From Bagarius yarrelli (Eukaryota; Chordata; Actinopteri; Siluriformes; Sisoridae), in the NCBI GenBank assembly GCA_005784505.1, contig VCAZ01000271.1, forward strand, positions 191,501 through 255,500: DNA of 64,000 nt. The letters run 5' to 3'. Positions 21,759 to 30,855 of the stretch are shown here, piece by piece (positions within the stretch are counted from its first letter, which is position 1; every line of letters begins with the position of its first letter). The position numbers were made by a program, and so were the translations under genes. The notes under the pieces are model-generated. The model searched no databases. It had not been told where the DNA came from and saw only the letters and a list, made by a program, of their open reading frames with translations.

Positions 21759-21956
21759 CAGGGGTGGGCAATCTCTGTCCTGGAGGGTCGGGGTGTCCTG
21801 CAGAGTTTAGCTCCAACCCTAGTCAAACACACCTGAACTAACTAAATAAGATCTTGCTAGGTATACTTGAAACTTACAAGTAGGTGTGTTGAGGCAAGTT
21901 GGAGCTAAACTCTGCAGGACACCCCGACCCTCCAGGACAGAGATTGCCCACCCCTG
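21759..21956. mobile_element. hAT-like non-autonomous element (MITE) with perfect 8-bp target duplication
   Basis: A 198-bp near-palindromic element. The left end CAGGGGTGGGCAATCTCTGT and the right end are exact inverted copies over at least 20 bp, and similarity continues through the GGAGGGTCGGGGTGTCCTGC / AGAGTTTAGCTCCAAC arms. It is flanked by CTTTAATC at 21751-21758 and 21957-21964. No coding capacity. It must have been mobilised by a hAT transposase encoded elsewhere. The intact ends and duplication suggest it is younger than its relative at 30682. Confidence 0.93.
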
Positions 21957-22330
21957 CTTTAATCCCTAACACTGTAATCCTCCATCAGTCCGCCTATCCT
22001 CCAACCTCAATCCTTTAAAATCAATCATCCTCTGTACCCAGAAAGTCAAATCCTCTAATCTGCAATCCTCCAACCTTTCTGTCATTCAATCCTCAACACT
22101 CAAATCCTTTTAATATACTCAAATCCCTCAATACTCCAACACTCAAATCTTCTAACACTGCAATCCTCCAACCCTCCTATCCTCCAACACACAAATCCCT
22201 CAATACTCCAACACTCAAATCCTATAACATTTAAATTCTTTAACCCTCCTATCCTCCAATCTTTCAACACCACGACACTCAAATCAGTTAACATTCGAAT
22301 CATCAGACTCTCCATTCCTTTAACACTCCA

Positions 22331-22890
22331 GTCCTCTAATCCATTATTTTTCGCATCGACCGCTTTGCAATGAAGAACATGAGAAAGAAAAATAGTGCAA
22401 AGCAGCATGCATGCATGTGTGTGTGTGTGTGTTTGTGTGTTTATGCTGATTTATAGTAGGGCCAGAGTGTGGGGCCCTGAAGGTGCACATGCAGTGCTTC
22501 AAACAGAGATTGCCGGTGGCCTGTGGTGTGATGCTTGACCTGAAGGTGAGGCACTTAATGATTTATCTCTCCCACTATCGCCTCATCTTCTCCTGTGCTG
22601 TGGATCAGACTGTTGTAGCAGGCCGGCGGATCGGACGGCCTTTAAACCTGTGAATGCACCCGAAACCTGCTCGCTTGCTGCTTTGTGTAAACTTACCAGC
22701 TCAAGGCTGGAAACACAAACAGGAGGCTTTGGACTCGCATCAGAACTCAGTGCTGGAGTCAAAAGTCTTCATCGTTATCAACATCATCACCATCGTGACC
22801 ATCGGCGCTACTACGAGCTGAGTTTCCATGTACCTAATTTGGTGTTTAACAGTTACTTTAATTACATCATATAACGTATGAGACAAATTT
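22331..22890. promoter_or_regulatory. Candidate conserved non-coding island
   Basis: After a (GT)n patch at 22417-22440, the stretch 22445-22870 is non-repetitive, with ATGCAGTGCTTCAAACAGAG, GGCACTTAATGATTTATC and GCAGGCCGGCGGATCGGACG. A 74-codon frame at 22650 is unrecognised. Confidence 0.27.
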
Positions 22891-23104
22891 AACAGAGACA
22901 GATTGTAAAAAAGTAATAAAAAGACAGAAAGTGAGAAAGAGGCAAAAAGAGAGAGAGGTTGAAAAAGAGATAGAGAGAGAGAGAGAGAGAGAGACAGAGA
23001 GTGACTAAAAGAGACACACTCAGAGACAAATACCAAAAGCCAGAATTAAACAGAATGAGACAAAAAGAGTGAAACAGATTGAGGAAGACAGAAAGAGATA
23101 AATA
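22891..23104. repeat. Purine-rich GA tract
   Basis: GAGAGA and GACAGA words, densest at 22971-23000. Confidence 0.8.
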
Positions 23105-23185
23105 GACCGTTTGACCAGTTAAGGGCCTTGCTCAGGGGACCCCGCTGATAGTTCTGGGAATCAAACCCATTACCTTCAATACAAC
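23105..23185 (-). mobile_element. SINE-A fragment
   Basis: Minus strand: GGTAATGGGTTTGATTCCCA, then GGTCCCCTGAGCAAGGCCCT. The head is replaced by the tail of the next copy. Confidence 0.75.
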
Positions 23186-23390
23186 ATTTACATTTACGAT
23201 ATTGACGACGCTCTCATCCAGAGTGACTTACCTTTATCTCATTATTTTATACAACTGTGAATTTGGGGTGTTAAGGGCCCTTGTTTTCAGGGGCCCAGCA
23301 GTAGTAACTTGGTGGTGCTGGGATTCAAACCCCGATCTTCCAATTAGCAGCCCAACACCTTAACCACTAACGCTAACCTCAACTACCACT
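23186..23390 (-). mobile_element. SINE-A copy, full length
   Basis: Minus strand carries the whole order: TTAGTGGTTAAGGTGTTGGG, B box (GGGGTTTGAATCCC), GGGCCCCTG..., ACAGTTGTATAAAATAATGA, GTAAGTCACTCTGGATGAGA and the AATGTAAATGTTGT tail. It lies head-to-tail with the fragment before it. Confidence 0.9.
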
Positions 23391-23400
23391 GATCTGTCAA

Positions 23401-23465
23401 AAGAGAGAGATAGACAGATTTTGGAAGATAGATAAGAAGAAAAGAGAGAGAGAGAAAGAGGAGAT

Positions 23466-23520
<55 letters not shown>

Positions 23521-23540
23521 AGAGAAAGAGAGAGAGAAAG
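23401..23540. repeat. (GA)n tract
   Basis: GAGAGA and AAAGAGAGA for 140 bp; the longest pure core is about 23486-23515. Confidence 0.94.
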
Positions 23541-24095
23541 CGTTTTCCCTTCTGTGTTTTATACCGTTCGTTTCTTGGCTGTCTAAAACTGAGGCGCTTA
23601 ACGAGGGACGTGTTCAGCTGAGTGGATTCGGTCCTCAAGCCTCAGAATCAGAGCAACAGCTTCATCTATCCAGTGTGTGTGTGTGTGGTGTGTGTGTGTA
23701 AGAGCGCAAAAGCAAAAGCTACATCTGTATGTGTGTGTGTGTGTGTACCATGTGTACACACTGTGCTTCCCTTCCCTAACATATTCCACCGCTCGGACCG
23801 CTTCTGACATCTACCCCCCCTCACCACCCTCCACCATCACCACCACCAAAAGACTTTGAGTGATTTTCAGCGCAATTATTTCTGCCATTTCTGACTGCCA
23901 TCTTTAAACACTCATGTCTTCATTCCGTGGAGGCAGACTGGAGTGCAGGATTCTCCCCGGACCTGGACATGCGGCGTAGGATGTTTCCTGCCCCCGGTAA
24001 CCGCACTGTACCACCAAAATTTAACACAATATTTGACTTGTTTACAGTTTTTGCTGTTATACTCCAATAGTGGTGTGTGTGTGGGTGTGTGTGTG
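23541..24095. other. Unique sequence with (GT)n tracts; possible regulatory core
   Basis: (GT)n at 23672-23699, 23729-23745 and 24072-24097. Between them 23860-24010 is non-repetitive (GCGCAATTATTTCTGCCATT, GGACATGCGGCGTAGGATG). Function unknown. Confidence 0.35.
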
Positions 24096-24560
24096 TAAAT
24101 CTGAGCTAATGCTGTACAATGTGTGATAGTCTTAGCGATTTTTGTTTGTCAGACCGTACGAACAGGGTCTCCGTGTCACACTGTAGGATCTCAGTTGTCA
24201 TATTGTTGGATGGACGACAGTCAAAACGTGTCAAAAACGTCAAAAGTTTTACCTTATTGACACGGGGACACGTTCATAACCCGTGTTCTCTTGCTAATTG
24301 GTACTAACAGCAAACAAACCGTAGCTACATCATGTCATACAACACTCCGTAGATCAATACGTTCTCTTCGGTCTTCTGTCCATCTGTCTCGTTTCACATT
24401 TTCCCAAATGGTTTGAAGTCGTCACATTGGTTGCGCCATCGGGTCCGCGCTCCTATCGGTCCTCGGTTTGACGCACGTCGTAGGAGACGTCACACTACAG
24501 GAATGTATCTGAAATTTTTCGGACACTGACAGTATTTCATTAGAGGAAAAGACAAAGGGT
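24096..24560. other. CpG-rich non-repetitive block, possibly an unrecognised dispersed repeat
   Basis: Unusually CpG-rich for this window (GTCAGACCGTACGAAC, GACGACAGTCAAAACGTGTC, GGGTCCGCGCTCC, GACGCACGTCGTAGGAGACG). The internal words GTCAAAACG and GTCACAC recur. It has the look of a decayed mobile element, but no termini were found. Confidence 0.3.
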
Positions 24561-25085
24561 TAATTGAATTTCTCGTTAATTGGTAGCCCTGTTGAGGTGA
24601 AACCGACAAAAGCGCAAAAATACGGGTTTTTTTTTGCATTTATATAAGAATAATACATTTAAAAAAAACTAAAATAAAAGCCCACACAGATGCAACATTC
24701 TAATGCGAACGGAAATTTTTGCTTTTGCATGCTTATAGAAGAGCAAAATGTCAAGCCGAGAACGCTGCAGGCGATATGCGTCTCCCAGTGCTTTCCTCTC
24801 GCTATCTCCCTGACCTCTGACCTTCGACCCTGCACTCTTACGTATATCACAACATATAATGATTAAACATACACACCCTCAGAACATCCACATCCTGCCT
24901 ACATCCATCTCTGCATCGCAGCTGCACAGAGAGAGATAACAAAGGCGGCGGAGACACTGGGATGCGGGGACTGTAGGTCCTGGAGCTATGTGGAGGAAAA
25001 TCTTTAGTAAGAATCTTAAGTGATAATAATAATCGTACTTAGAATTCTTCACTGAAGATTATAATTGTCCTCGTAATAATGGGGA
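24561..25085. promoter_or_regulatory. Candidate conserved non-coding island
   Basis: TCTCGTTAATTGGTAGCCC near 24572, GCATATCGCC on the minus strand near 24775, and AGATAACAAAGGCGGCGGAG near 24934. The T run near 24629 and A-rich patch near 24661 separate two cores. Confidence 0.25.
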
Positions 25086-25200
25086 CGTAATATAGAGTCA
25101 ATCCGTAACGACAGCTACATCCGCCATGTTGATATTGTCATGTGACAGAAATGTGAAAGATTTTTACTGACTGATTTCACTTAATTCCCACACTATTCAA
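25086..25200 (+). mobile_element. Fragment of the 9.36-kb DNA transposon family
   Basis: CTACATCCGCCATGTTGATATTG and TGTGACA match the interior of the element at about 9488-9520. Ends not found. Confidence 0.6.
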
Positions 25201-25430
25201 AAGATTTAAACACACACACACACACACACACTGTCCATGCTAGCAGTGGACACCATGCTGTGCATTCTGACCCGGGTTCGAAGCTCATTACTGCTACATG
25301 CTGTTGGCATGTTGATCACCTGACCCTTGTTTTCTTGCTGTTTATCTGAGCTCGAGCTTTCTTCTCATGCTCTTGTTGACCGTGTGTGTGTGGTGTGTGT
25401 GTGTAAATAAAGGCAAATTTTTATAAAAAC
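25201..25430. other. (AC)n and (GT)n tracts around unique sequence
   Basis: (AC)n at 25210-25231 and (GT)n at 25383-25404. Between them a GACCCGGGTTCGAAGC word resembles a polymerase III B box, but no clear A box partners it. Confidence 0.5.
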
Positions 25431-25680
25431 AGGACAAAACTCTGGCATTGTGGACAGAGTCCGGAGTTTTCCGCTGTCGGATAGTCGAGCGTGCAGCAAT
25501 TTCTTTAAGGGCCTCATCACTCATCGTGTGATTAGCGTCAGCGTCTGGACCAGTGCTTACAATCGCTCTAATTGATGTAATGGAATTGTCTACAGGAAGT
25601 GACCTCATCTGGTCCTGCCTAGAAACCGAGACTACACGCGGGAAGGACAGCAGATTGGGATTGGTGGAAATCTCCCCCTT
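25431..25680. promoter_or_regulatory. Candidate conserved non-coding island
   Basis: GTGTGATTAGCGTCAGCGTC and CGCTCTAATTGATGTAATGG carry homeodomain-type TAAT cores. Non-repetitive and CpG-bearing. A 113-codon minus-strand frame over this region is unrecognised and runs into a GT tract. Confidence 0.28.
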
Positions 25681-26036
25681 CACTACTCTCTCTCCTCTTC
25701 TCCCTCCCTTTTTCTTTCTCCCTCTTTTCTCTCTCTTTTCTCCCTCTTTTCTCCTCTCCTCTCCTCTCCCTCCCTCCTCTCTCCCACCTTCCCCTTCTTT
25801 CTCCTCTCCTCTCCCCTTCTAACTCCTCTCCTCTCCTCTCCTCGTCCTCTTCTGGCATCCTTCTCCTCTCTTCTCCCCTCCTCTCCTCTCCTCTCCTCTC
25901 CTCTCTCCCATCCTTTCCCCTTCTTTCTCCTCTCCTCTCCCCTTCTAACTCCTCTCCTCTCCTCTCCTCTCTGGCATCCTTCTCCTCTCCTCTCCTCTCC
26001 TCTCCCTCTCCTCCCTCTCCTCTCCTCTCCTCTCCG
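25681..26036. repeat. Polypyrimidine (CTCCT)n tract with a 126-bp duplication
   Basis: Nearly pure C/T on the plus strand. The block TTCTTTCTCCTCTCCTCTCC + CCTTCTAACTCC recurs at about 25796 and 25922, each followed by CTGGCATCCTTCTCC, which shows a larger duplicated unit. The minus-strand glutamate/arginine-rich frame (148 codons) is not a gene. Confidence 0.94.
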
Positions 26037-26522
26037 GATGACTTCGGAAAAATTGAAGGCTTCATTGTGCCGCCCGTCTCTGTTCAGCGCTCTGATTAAA
26101 AAAGCTGATTTTCTCTCTCTTCTGTTTTCACTTCAGGACGAGCTGCACAGAGTCGATGTGAGATGACAGATTCATTTTCCACCCAAAAAAAACCCCTTTT
26201 TTTGTTTCATCATCACTGAATCTTCGTCTTGTCTCGCTGTCCTGCTCTGTTCTGTCGTTTAATACCAGAAGAAAGAAGAAATGTGTTGATTTGATCAGAG
26301 ACGTTTTGACTTGAAGGAGGAGGACATGTGACGGAGGAGACGTGATGGAGGAGACGTGACGGAGGACATGTGACGGAAGAGAGTGACAGGGACATGTCTT
26401 TATATTCCTTCACTGACTAACAGCTAAAAATAAAAATAAACTTCGCTGCAGAGACGCTTTTAAAATGAAAAATAGATGAGATGCTTTTTACAAGTTTTAC
26501 ATTTATTAAACATCAAAAGCAA
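26037..26522. other. Unique sequence with a candidate 21-nt microexon
   Basis: At 26111-26136 a pyrimidine tract ends in CACTTCAG. After 21 nt (26137-26157, readable as seven codons) comes GTGAGA, a good splice-donor word. The rest holds GACGTGACGGAGGA repeats at 26318-26370 and otherwise nothing recognised. Confidence 0.3.
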
Positions 26523-26710
26523 AAGGCAGAGTGTCTCTCTTTCTATCTGTCTTTCTGCTCTTTTTCTATCTTTCTTTTTTCTTTCTTTCCTGTTTCGCCC
26601 AATTTTTGTTTCTTTCAAATTTTTACTTCTTTTTTCTTTTTTTTCCGTCTTTGTTTGTTTGTTGTATTCTTTTTTTGTTTGCTGTTTTTGTTTGCTTGTT
26701 TCTTTCTTTT

Positions 26711-26751
<41 letters not shown>

Positions 26752-26905
26752 TTGCTGAAGCACACGATTCCTCTTCTTCTCTCTTTATATTGCTCTTTCT
26801 CTTTCTTTGCCTCCGATCTTTTTTTCTATTTTCACATTCTTGTCCTTTTAATCTTTCCCTTCGTCTTTTTACTTTTCCCTCCGTTTTTCTTTTTTTTTTA
26901 CAGTC
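26523..26905. repeat. T-rich tract with (TTTC)n
   Basis: TTTC-, TTTG- and T-rich over 380 bp; the uninterrupted (TTTC)n core is about 26709-26749. The phenylalanine/serine-rich frames of 75-151 codons are artefacts. Confidence 0.92.
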
Positions 26906-26969
26906 TTTCTGAGATGCTTTTTGCGATTTAAAGATTTATAAAGCATTTTCATTACACATGAAAGCAAAT

Positions 26970-27009
<40 letters not shown>

Positions 27010-27170
27010 TAATAAACAGACAACATGCCATCAAGGAGACATGACATGAAAATTGGGATGCTCCGCCTCCTCTTCCTCCTCTTCCTCCTCCTCTGAGTGC
27101 TCTCTTCTCCCTAAAGTGTTCTCACACTCTGACCTCCACACACTAAACCCCTGAGTGAAGACGTGCGGCA
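26906..27170. other. Unique sequence with a (GT)n microsatellite
   Basis: (GT)n at 26974-27007, then a CTCCTCTTCCTCCTC patch at 27066-27094. No gene. Confidence 0.6.
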
Positions 27171-28005
27171 GAAGTGTCAGTGAGTGTGAGTGTCCAAGTG
27201 AGTGTCCGAGTAAGTGTGTGAATTTCCGTGTGAGTATCTGATTGTCAGTGTGTGTCCGAGTTAGTGTGTGAGTGTTTGAGTAAGTGTCAGAGTGTGTGAG
27301 TGTTCAAGTGAGTCTGTGAATGAGTGTCAGAGTGTGAGCGTGTAAATGTCTGTGAGTGTGTGTCTGAGCGAGTGTGTGTCCAAGTGAGTGTCTAAGTGAG
27401 TGTCTGAGTGAGTGTGTGAGTGTCTGAGTGAGCATGTGAATGTCTGAGTGAGTGTGTAAATGTCCAAGTGAGTGTGTGAGTGTCCGTGTGAGTGTGTGAG
27501 TGTCCGTGTGAGTGTGTGACTATTTGAGTGAGTGTCTAAGTGACTGTGTGAGTGTGTGAGTGTCCGAGTGAGTGTATGAGTGTCCGAGTGAGTGTGTGAG
27601 CGTCTGAGTGAGTGTGTGAATGTCCGAGTGAGTGTGTGAGTGTCCGAGTGAGTGTCTAAGTAAGTGTGTGAGAGTCTGAGTGAGCGTGTGAATGTCCGAG
27701 TGAGTGTGTGAGTGTCCGAGTGAGTGCGTGAGTGTCCGAGTGAGTGTGTGAGTGTCCGAGTGAGTGTGTAAGTGTCTGAGTGAGTGTGTGAATGTCTGTG
27801 TGAATGTCTGAGTGAGTGTGTGAGTGTCTGAGTGAGTGTGTGAATGTCTAAGTGAGTGTGTGAGTGTCTTAGTGATTGTGTGAGTGTCTGAGTAAGCGTA
27901 TGACTGTCAGAGTGAGTGTGTGAGTGTCCGAGTGGGTGTGTGTCCGAGTGAGTGTGTGAATGTCTGAGTGAGTGTGTGAGTGAGTGATTGTGTGAGTGTC
28001 CAGGT
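27171..28005 (+). repeat. 20-bp minisatellite, about 830 bp
   Basis: Consensus GAGTGAGTGTGTGAGTGTCC with variants (TCTG, TCCG, TCTA). Because the complement of this unit contains no stop word in any frame, the minus strand stays open for 234 codons (27327-28031) with a period of 20 residues. That frame is a by-product, not a protein. Confidence 0.95.
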
Positions 28006-28335
28006 GTTCCTAATTTACCTAAAAAGCCCACTCTTTGTTTAAGTCACTTAAAAAAGCACTAATCAGTTTGTTCCTTGGTGCTGGTTTTTATCCACCACCC
28101 CTCGCTGTGATTGACAGGAAATGAGCCCAGCACCAGTTTAATTTTCCAGCACTTCCCAGTTGCGGTAGGTTGCAGGACCACGTCCTAATTTATGAGCCTT
28201 TAGATTCCATTAAATCGTTCTGGCTGGGTGCCAAGTCTCTATGACAGCTGTGTTATCAGCTGGGCTTGTTAGAGCCTTGTTCAGTTTCTCCATCAAAGAT
28301 TCATTAACAACGAACGGCTTGGATTACAGAGGAGA
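28006..28335. promoter_or_regulatory. Candidate conserved non-coding island with a PBX/MEIS decamer
   Basis: Non-repetitive sequence holding TGATTGACAG at 28108-28117, an exact match to the known PBX-PREP/MEIS composite site. Also TAATTTACC near 28011, CACTAATCAG near 28056 and CTAATTTATGAGCC near 28185. It is among the most enhancer-like stretches in the window. Conservation and activity are untested. Confidence 0.38.
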
Positions 28336-28374
28336 AAAAGAGAAGAGAAGAGAAGAGAAGAGAAGAGAAGAGAA
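28336..28374. repeat. (AGAGA)n short tract
   Basis: About eight GAGAA/GAAGA pentamers, lying directly against the SINE head that follows. Confidence 0.9.
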
Positions 28375-28375
28375 A

Positions 28376-28434
28376 ATGCTAGCGCAGTGGTTAAGGTGTT
28401 GGACTACTAATTGGAAGATCGGGGTTTGATTCAA
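28376..28434 (+). mobile_element. SINE-A head fragment
   Basis: ATGCTAGCGCAGTGGTTAAG, GGTGTTGGACTACTAATTGG and GATCGGGGTTTGATTC; ends right after the B box. It may be 3'-truncated or cut by a later event. Confidence 0.82.
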
Positions 28435-28589
28435 ATAGGCGTCATTTTGACACTTACCGCTACATGTTTTTTCAGGTTGGAGCTGGAATTCTTGTACTTC
28501 TGCGATGTCAGTTCGGTTTTATTGCACACAGCATTCATCGCATTATCAAGCTATTCTTTTTGACATCTTGAAGTAAGAACATAGACTGA

Positions 28590-29640
28590 ACTTGAGGTCA
28601 CGGCTGATCTGCCTCCGATAACACACCTCTGTTTTAGGTCTGCTAAACGTGAGCTAAACTTGACATGCTAATCAGCTAATCAACTCAAAACAAAGGTTTG
28701 CAAAGCTTTCCTGAGCCTTTAAGATGGTCTCTCAGTTTGGTTCACTAGGCTAAACAATCATGGGGAAGACTGCTGATCTAACAGTTGTCCAGAAGACGAT
28801 TATTGACACCCCTCACAAGGACAGTAAGCCACAAACATTCATTGCCAAAGAAGCTAAATGTCCACAGTGTGCTGTATCCAAGCATGTTAAAAGAAAGTTG
28901 AGTGGAAGGAAAAAGTGTGGAAGAAAAAGATGCACAACCAGCCTAGAGAACCGCAACCTTGGGTGAACTTTACAAGGAATAGACTGAGGCTGGGGTCAAG
29001 GCATCAAGAGCCACCACACACATTCATGTCAAGGAATCTGGCTACAGTTGTTGTATTCCTCTTGTTAAGCCACTTCTGAACCACAGATAATGTCAGAGAA
29101 GTCTTACCTGGGCTAAGGAGAAGAAGAACTGGACTGTTGTGGTCCAATAGTCCAAAGTCCTCTTTTCAGATGAGAGCAATAGGTCTCCATTTCTTTTGGA
29201 AACCAAGGTCCTAGAGTCTGGAGGAAGGGTGGAGAAGCTCATAGCCCAAGTTGCTTGAAGAATTAAGTTTCCACAGTCTGCGATGATTTGGGGTGCAATG
29301 TCATCTGCTGGCATTGGTCCACTGTGTTTTTTGAGAACCAAAGTCACTGCACAAATTTAAGGGCACTTTATGCTTCCTTCTTCTGACCAGCTTTTTAAAG
29401 ATGCTGATTTTATTTTCCAGCAGGATTTGGCACCTGCTCACACCGCCAAAAGCACCAAGCATTGTTTAAGTGACCATGGTCCATGAAACTCACCAGACCT
29501 GAACCCCATCGAGAATCTATGAGCTATTGTCGAGAGGAAAATGAGAAACAAGAGACCAAAAAAGGCAGATGAGCTAAAGGCCACTGACGAAGAAACCTGG
29601 GCTTCTATACCACCTCAGCAGTGCCACAGACTAATCACCC
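28590..29640 (+). pseudogene. Tc1-like transposase pseudogene (Tc1/mariner superfamily)
   Basis: The 5' leader (CTCAGTTTGGTTCACTAGGC near 28731) and ATGGGGAAGACTGCTGATCT start at 28760 are typical of fish Tc1-like elements, cut-and-paste transposons that insert at TA. The first frame (28760-28966, 68 codons) covers the N-terminal helix-turn-helix region, with the KRKLSGRKKCGRKR basic stretch. It then runs into a stop where a segment has been lost. Further pieces in shifting frames are AKEKKNWT near 29113, the first catalytic Asp in FSDES at about 29169, an FQQD-type second Asp at 29424, and SPDLNPIEN with the third acidic residue near 29511. The following TGG has become the stop TGA. About 18 bp are missing between the second and third catalytic residues. 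The 3' end stops abruptly near 29640, and no flanking terminal inverted repeats were found. Clearly inactive. Confidence 0.9.
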
Positions 29641-30250
29641 AATCACCCGGATGTTGTCTTGTTTTTGTTGTCCCTATACATTGTCCCTGGTATCACTTGT
29701 CCTGTCTGGATTGTAGTATGCTTTCTGGATCAACCTCTCCAGACCGCCATCTCGGGGTCATCCTTCTCAGGTCATGTTCTCTGACTCTTCTTCTCCGGAT
29801 TCTTCTGATTGTCCTCTCCAGCCACAGCTTTCTTGTTTTTTGTCCTATTTTCCTGTCTTTAATTGATGCCAGTGCCCAGCGCTGTGTTCTGAACGTTTCG
29901 TCCAAACAGGCCCTTATCCTTCTCTAATAGGCGTCGCTGTCCTCTGAGGCCTAAGCAGTGTCAGGACACTACTGCTTTACTGCACTGGGACGTTGTCCTG
30001 CAGCCTATTAGTGCTCTTCTCCTTTGTACACTCTATTCTCTCTCTGTCTATCACCTCTTCCCTTTTCCCCTCCTGATGCTCTCATATTTAATAGGAAGAA
30101 TGCTGGCACAGTAAACAGCTTCCACACTGTCGCTACTTAACTTTTGCACAAATCCGTCTTTTGTAGTCGTTTACCAGAGTCTTTGTTCTATGGGGTTGAT
30201 TTTTGTTTGTTTGGCATCTCCTCTGGGCTTGAGAAACTCCGCCCACAGAT
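29641..30250. other. Unique sequence of unknown nature
   Basis: Pyrimidine-leaning, non-repetitive sequence with CTAATAGGCGTCGCTGTCCT near 29925, AAGCAGTGTCAGGACACTAC near 29953 (GTGTCAGGACAC is a short palindrome) and GCAGCCTATTAGTGCTCTTC near 30000. A 128-codon frame starting at 29541 begins in transposase sequence and continues into this block without similarity that I recognise. Confidence 0.35.
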
Positions 30251-30254
30251 GGTC

Positions 30255-30365
30255 CCTTATACAGACTAAAGTTTAAAAGCCTTGCTTAAGTGTCCAGCTG
30301 CTTGGCAGCTTGGTGATGCTGAGACTTAAACTCAAAACTGTCTGAACAGCAGTCCAACATCTACA
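30255..30365 (-). mobile_element. Old SINE-A fragment
   Basis: Minus strand: ATGTTGGACTGCTGTTCAGA, AGTTTAAGTCTCAGCATCAC, AAGCTGCCAAGCAGCTGGAC. Strongly diverged. Confidence 0.65.
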
Positions 30366-30419
30366 TTGCTATCAGCAGTCCATTACCTACACCTGTCCAA
30401 CACCTCCCTGTGGTAAATT

Positions 30420-30592
30420 ACTTTTTACACTTTATGGCATCTAGCTAATGCCCTTATATATTTATATCATGTATACTCTTGAGCATATTAGGCTGACGGC
30501 CCTTGCTTTGTGGTCCAGCAGTAGAAGCTTGGTGGTCCTGGTACTTAAGCTCAGTACCTTTGCAGTCCAACACCCTAAACTCTTGGCTTCAT
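30420..30592 (-). mobile_element. Old SINE-A copy
   Basis: Minus strand: TTTAGGGTGTTGGACTGCAA, GAGCTTAAGTACCAGGACCA, GGACCACAAAGCAAGGGCCG, ATAAGGGCATTAGCTAGATG. All landmarks are present but diverged. Confidence 0.7.
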
Positions 30593-30681
30593 TAATGGAA
30601 AATAAGTAAGGAAGCGTGTTTTTTTTTTGTTTTTCTTTTTACGTTTAACTATAAATGGATGGAAACTACACATCTCCTAGA
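30593..30681. other. Short spacer with T run
   Basis: AT-rich, with a T run at 30621-30629; nothing recognised. Confidence 0.4.
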
Positions 30682-30855
30682 TCGAGGTGTCCAAACTTGG
30701 CCGGTGTCCTGCAGAGTTTAGCTTCAACTTGGCTTAACACTTACCTGTAAGTTTCGAGTACATCTAGCAAGATCTTGATTAATTAATTTAGGTTTGTTTA
30801 ATTAGGGTTGGAGCTAAACTCTGCAGGACACCCCGACCCTCCAGGACACCCCTTG
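30682..30855. mobile_element. Diverged relative of the hAT-like MITE at 21759
   Basis: GTCCTGCAGAGTTTAGCTTC, GTAAGTTTCGAGTACATCTAG and GGAGCTAAACTCTGCAGGAC + ACCCCGACCCTCCAGGACA match the arms and centre of the 21759 element. The outer ends (TCGAGGTGTCCAAACTTGG / CACCCCTTG) have decayed and no target duplication is visible. It abuts the transposase remnant that follows. Confidence 0.82.

Larger units (their letters stand above)
20870..22330. repeat. Degenerate CACTCCAATCCTTTAACACTC array
   Basis: AATACTCCAACACTCAAATC and AATCCTCCAACC words fill about 1.4 kb. The array is interrupted by a SINE (21032-21168) and an hAT element (21759-21956), and frames within it are repeat-derived. Confidence 0.88.

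Noticed and set aside
25229..25330. Possible tRNA or SINE head around GACCCGGGTTCGAAGC
   Set aside because: A B-box-like word without a convincing A box, acceptor stem or SINE body.
25619..26931. Glutamate/arginine-rich and phenylalanine/serine-rich frames of 75-151 codons
   Set aside because: Direct products of the CTCCT and TTTC tracts.
27327..28031. 234-codon minus-strand frame with a HTHSDTHTLTRTL-type repeat
   Set aside because: The 20-bp unit has no stop word in any frame of its complement, so a long open frame is expected by chance. It has no start context or non-repeat part.
28760..29640. Functional transposase
   Set aside because: An early stop after 68 codons, frame shifts, a TGG-to-TGA change after the third catalytic residue and an 18-bp loss between catalytic residues show that it is dead.
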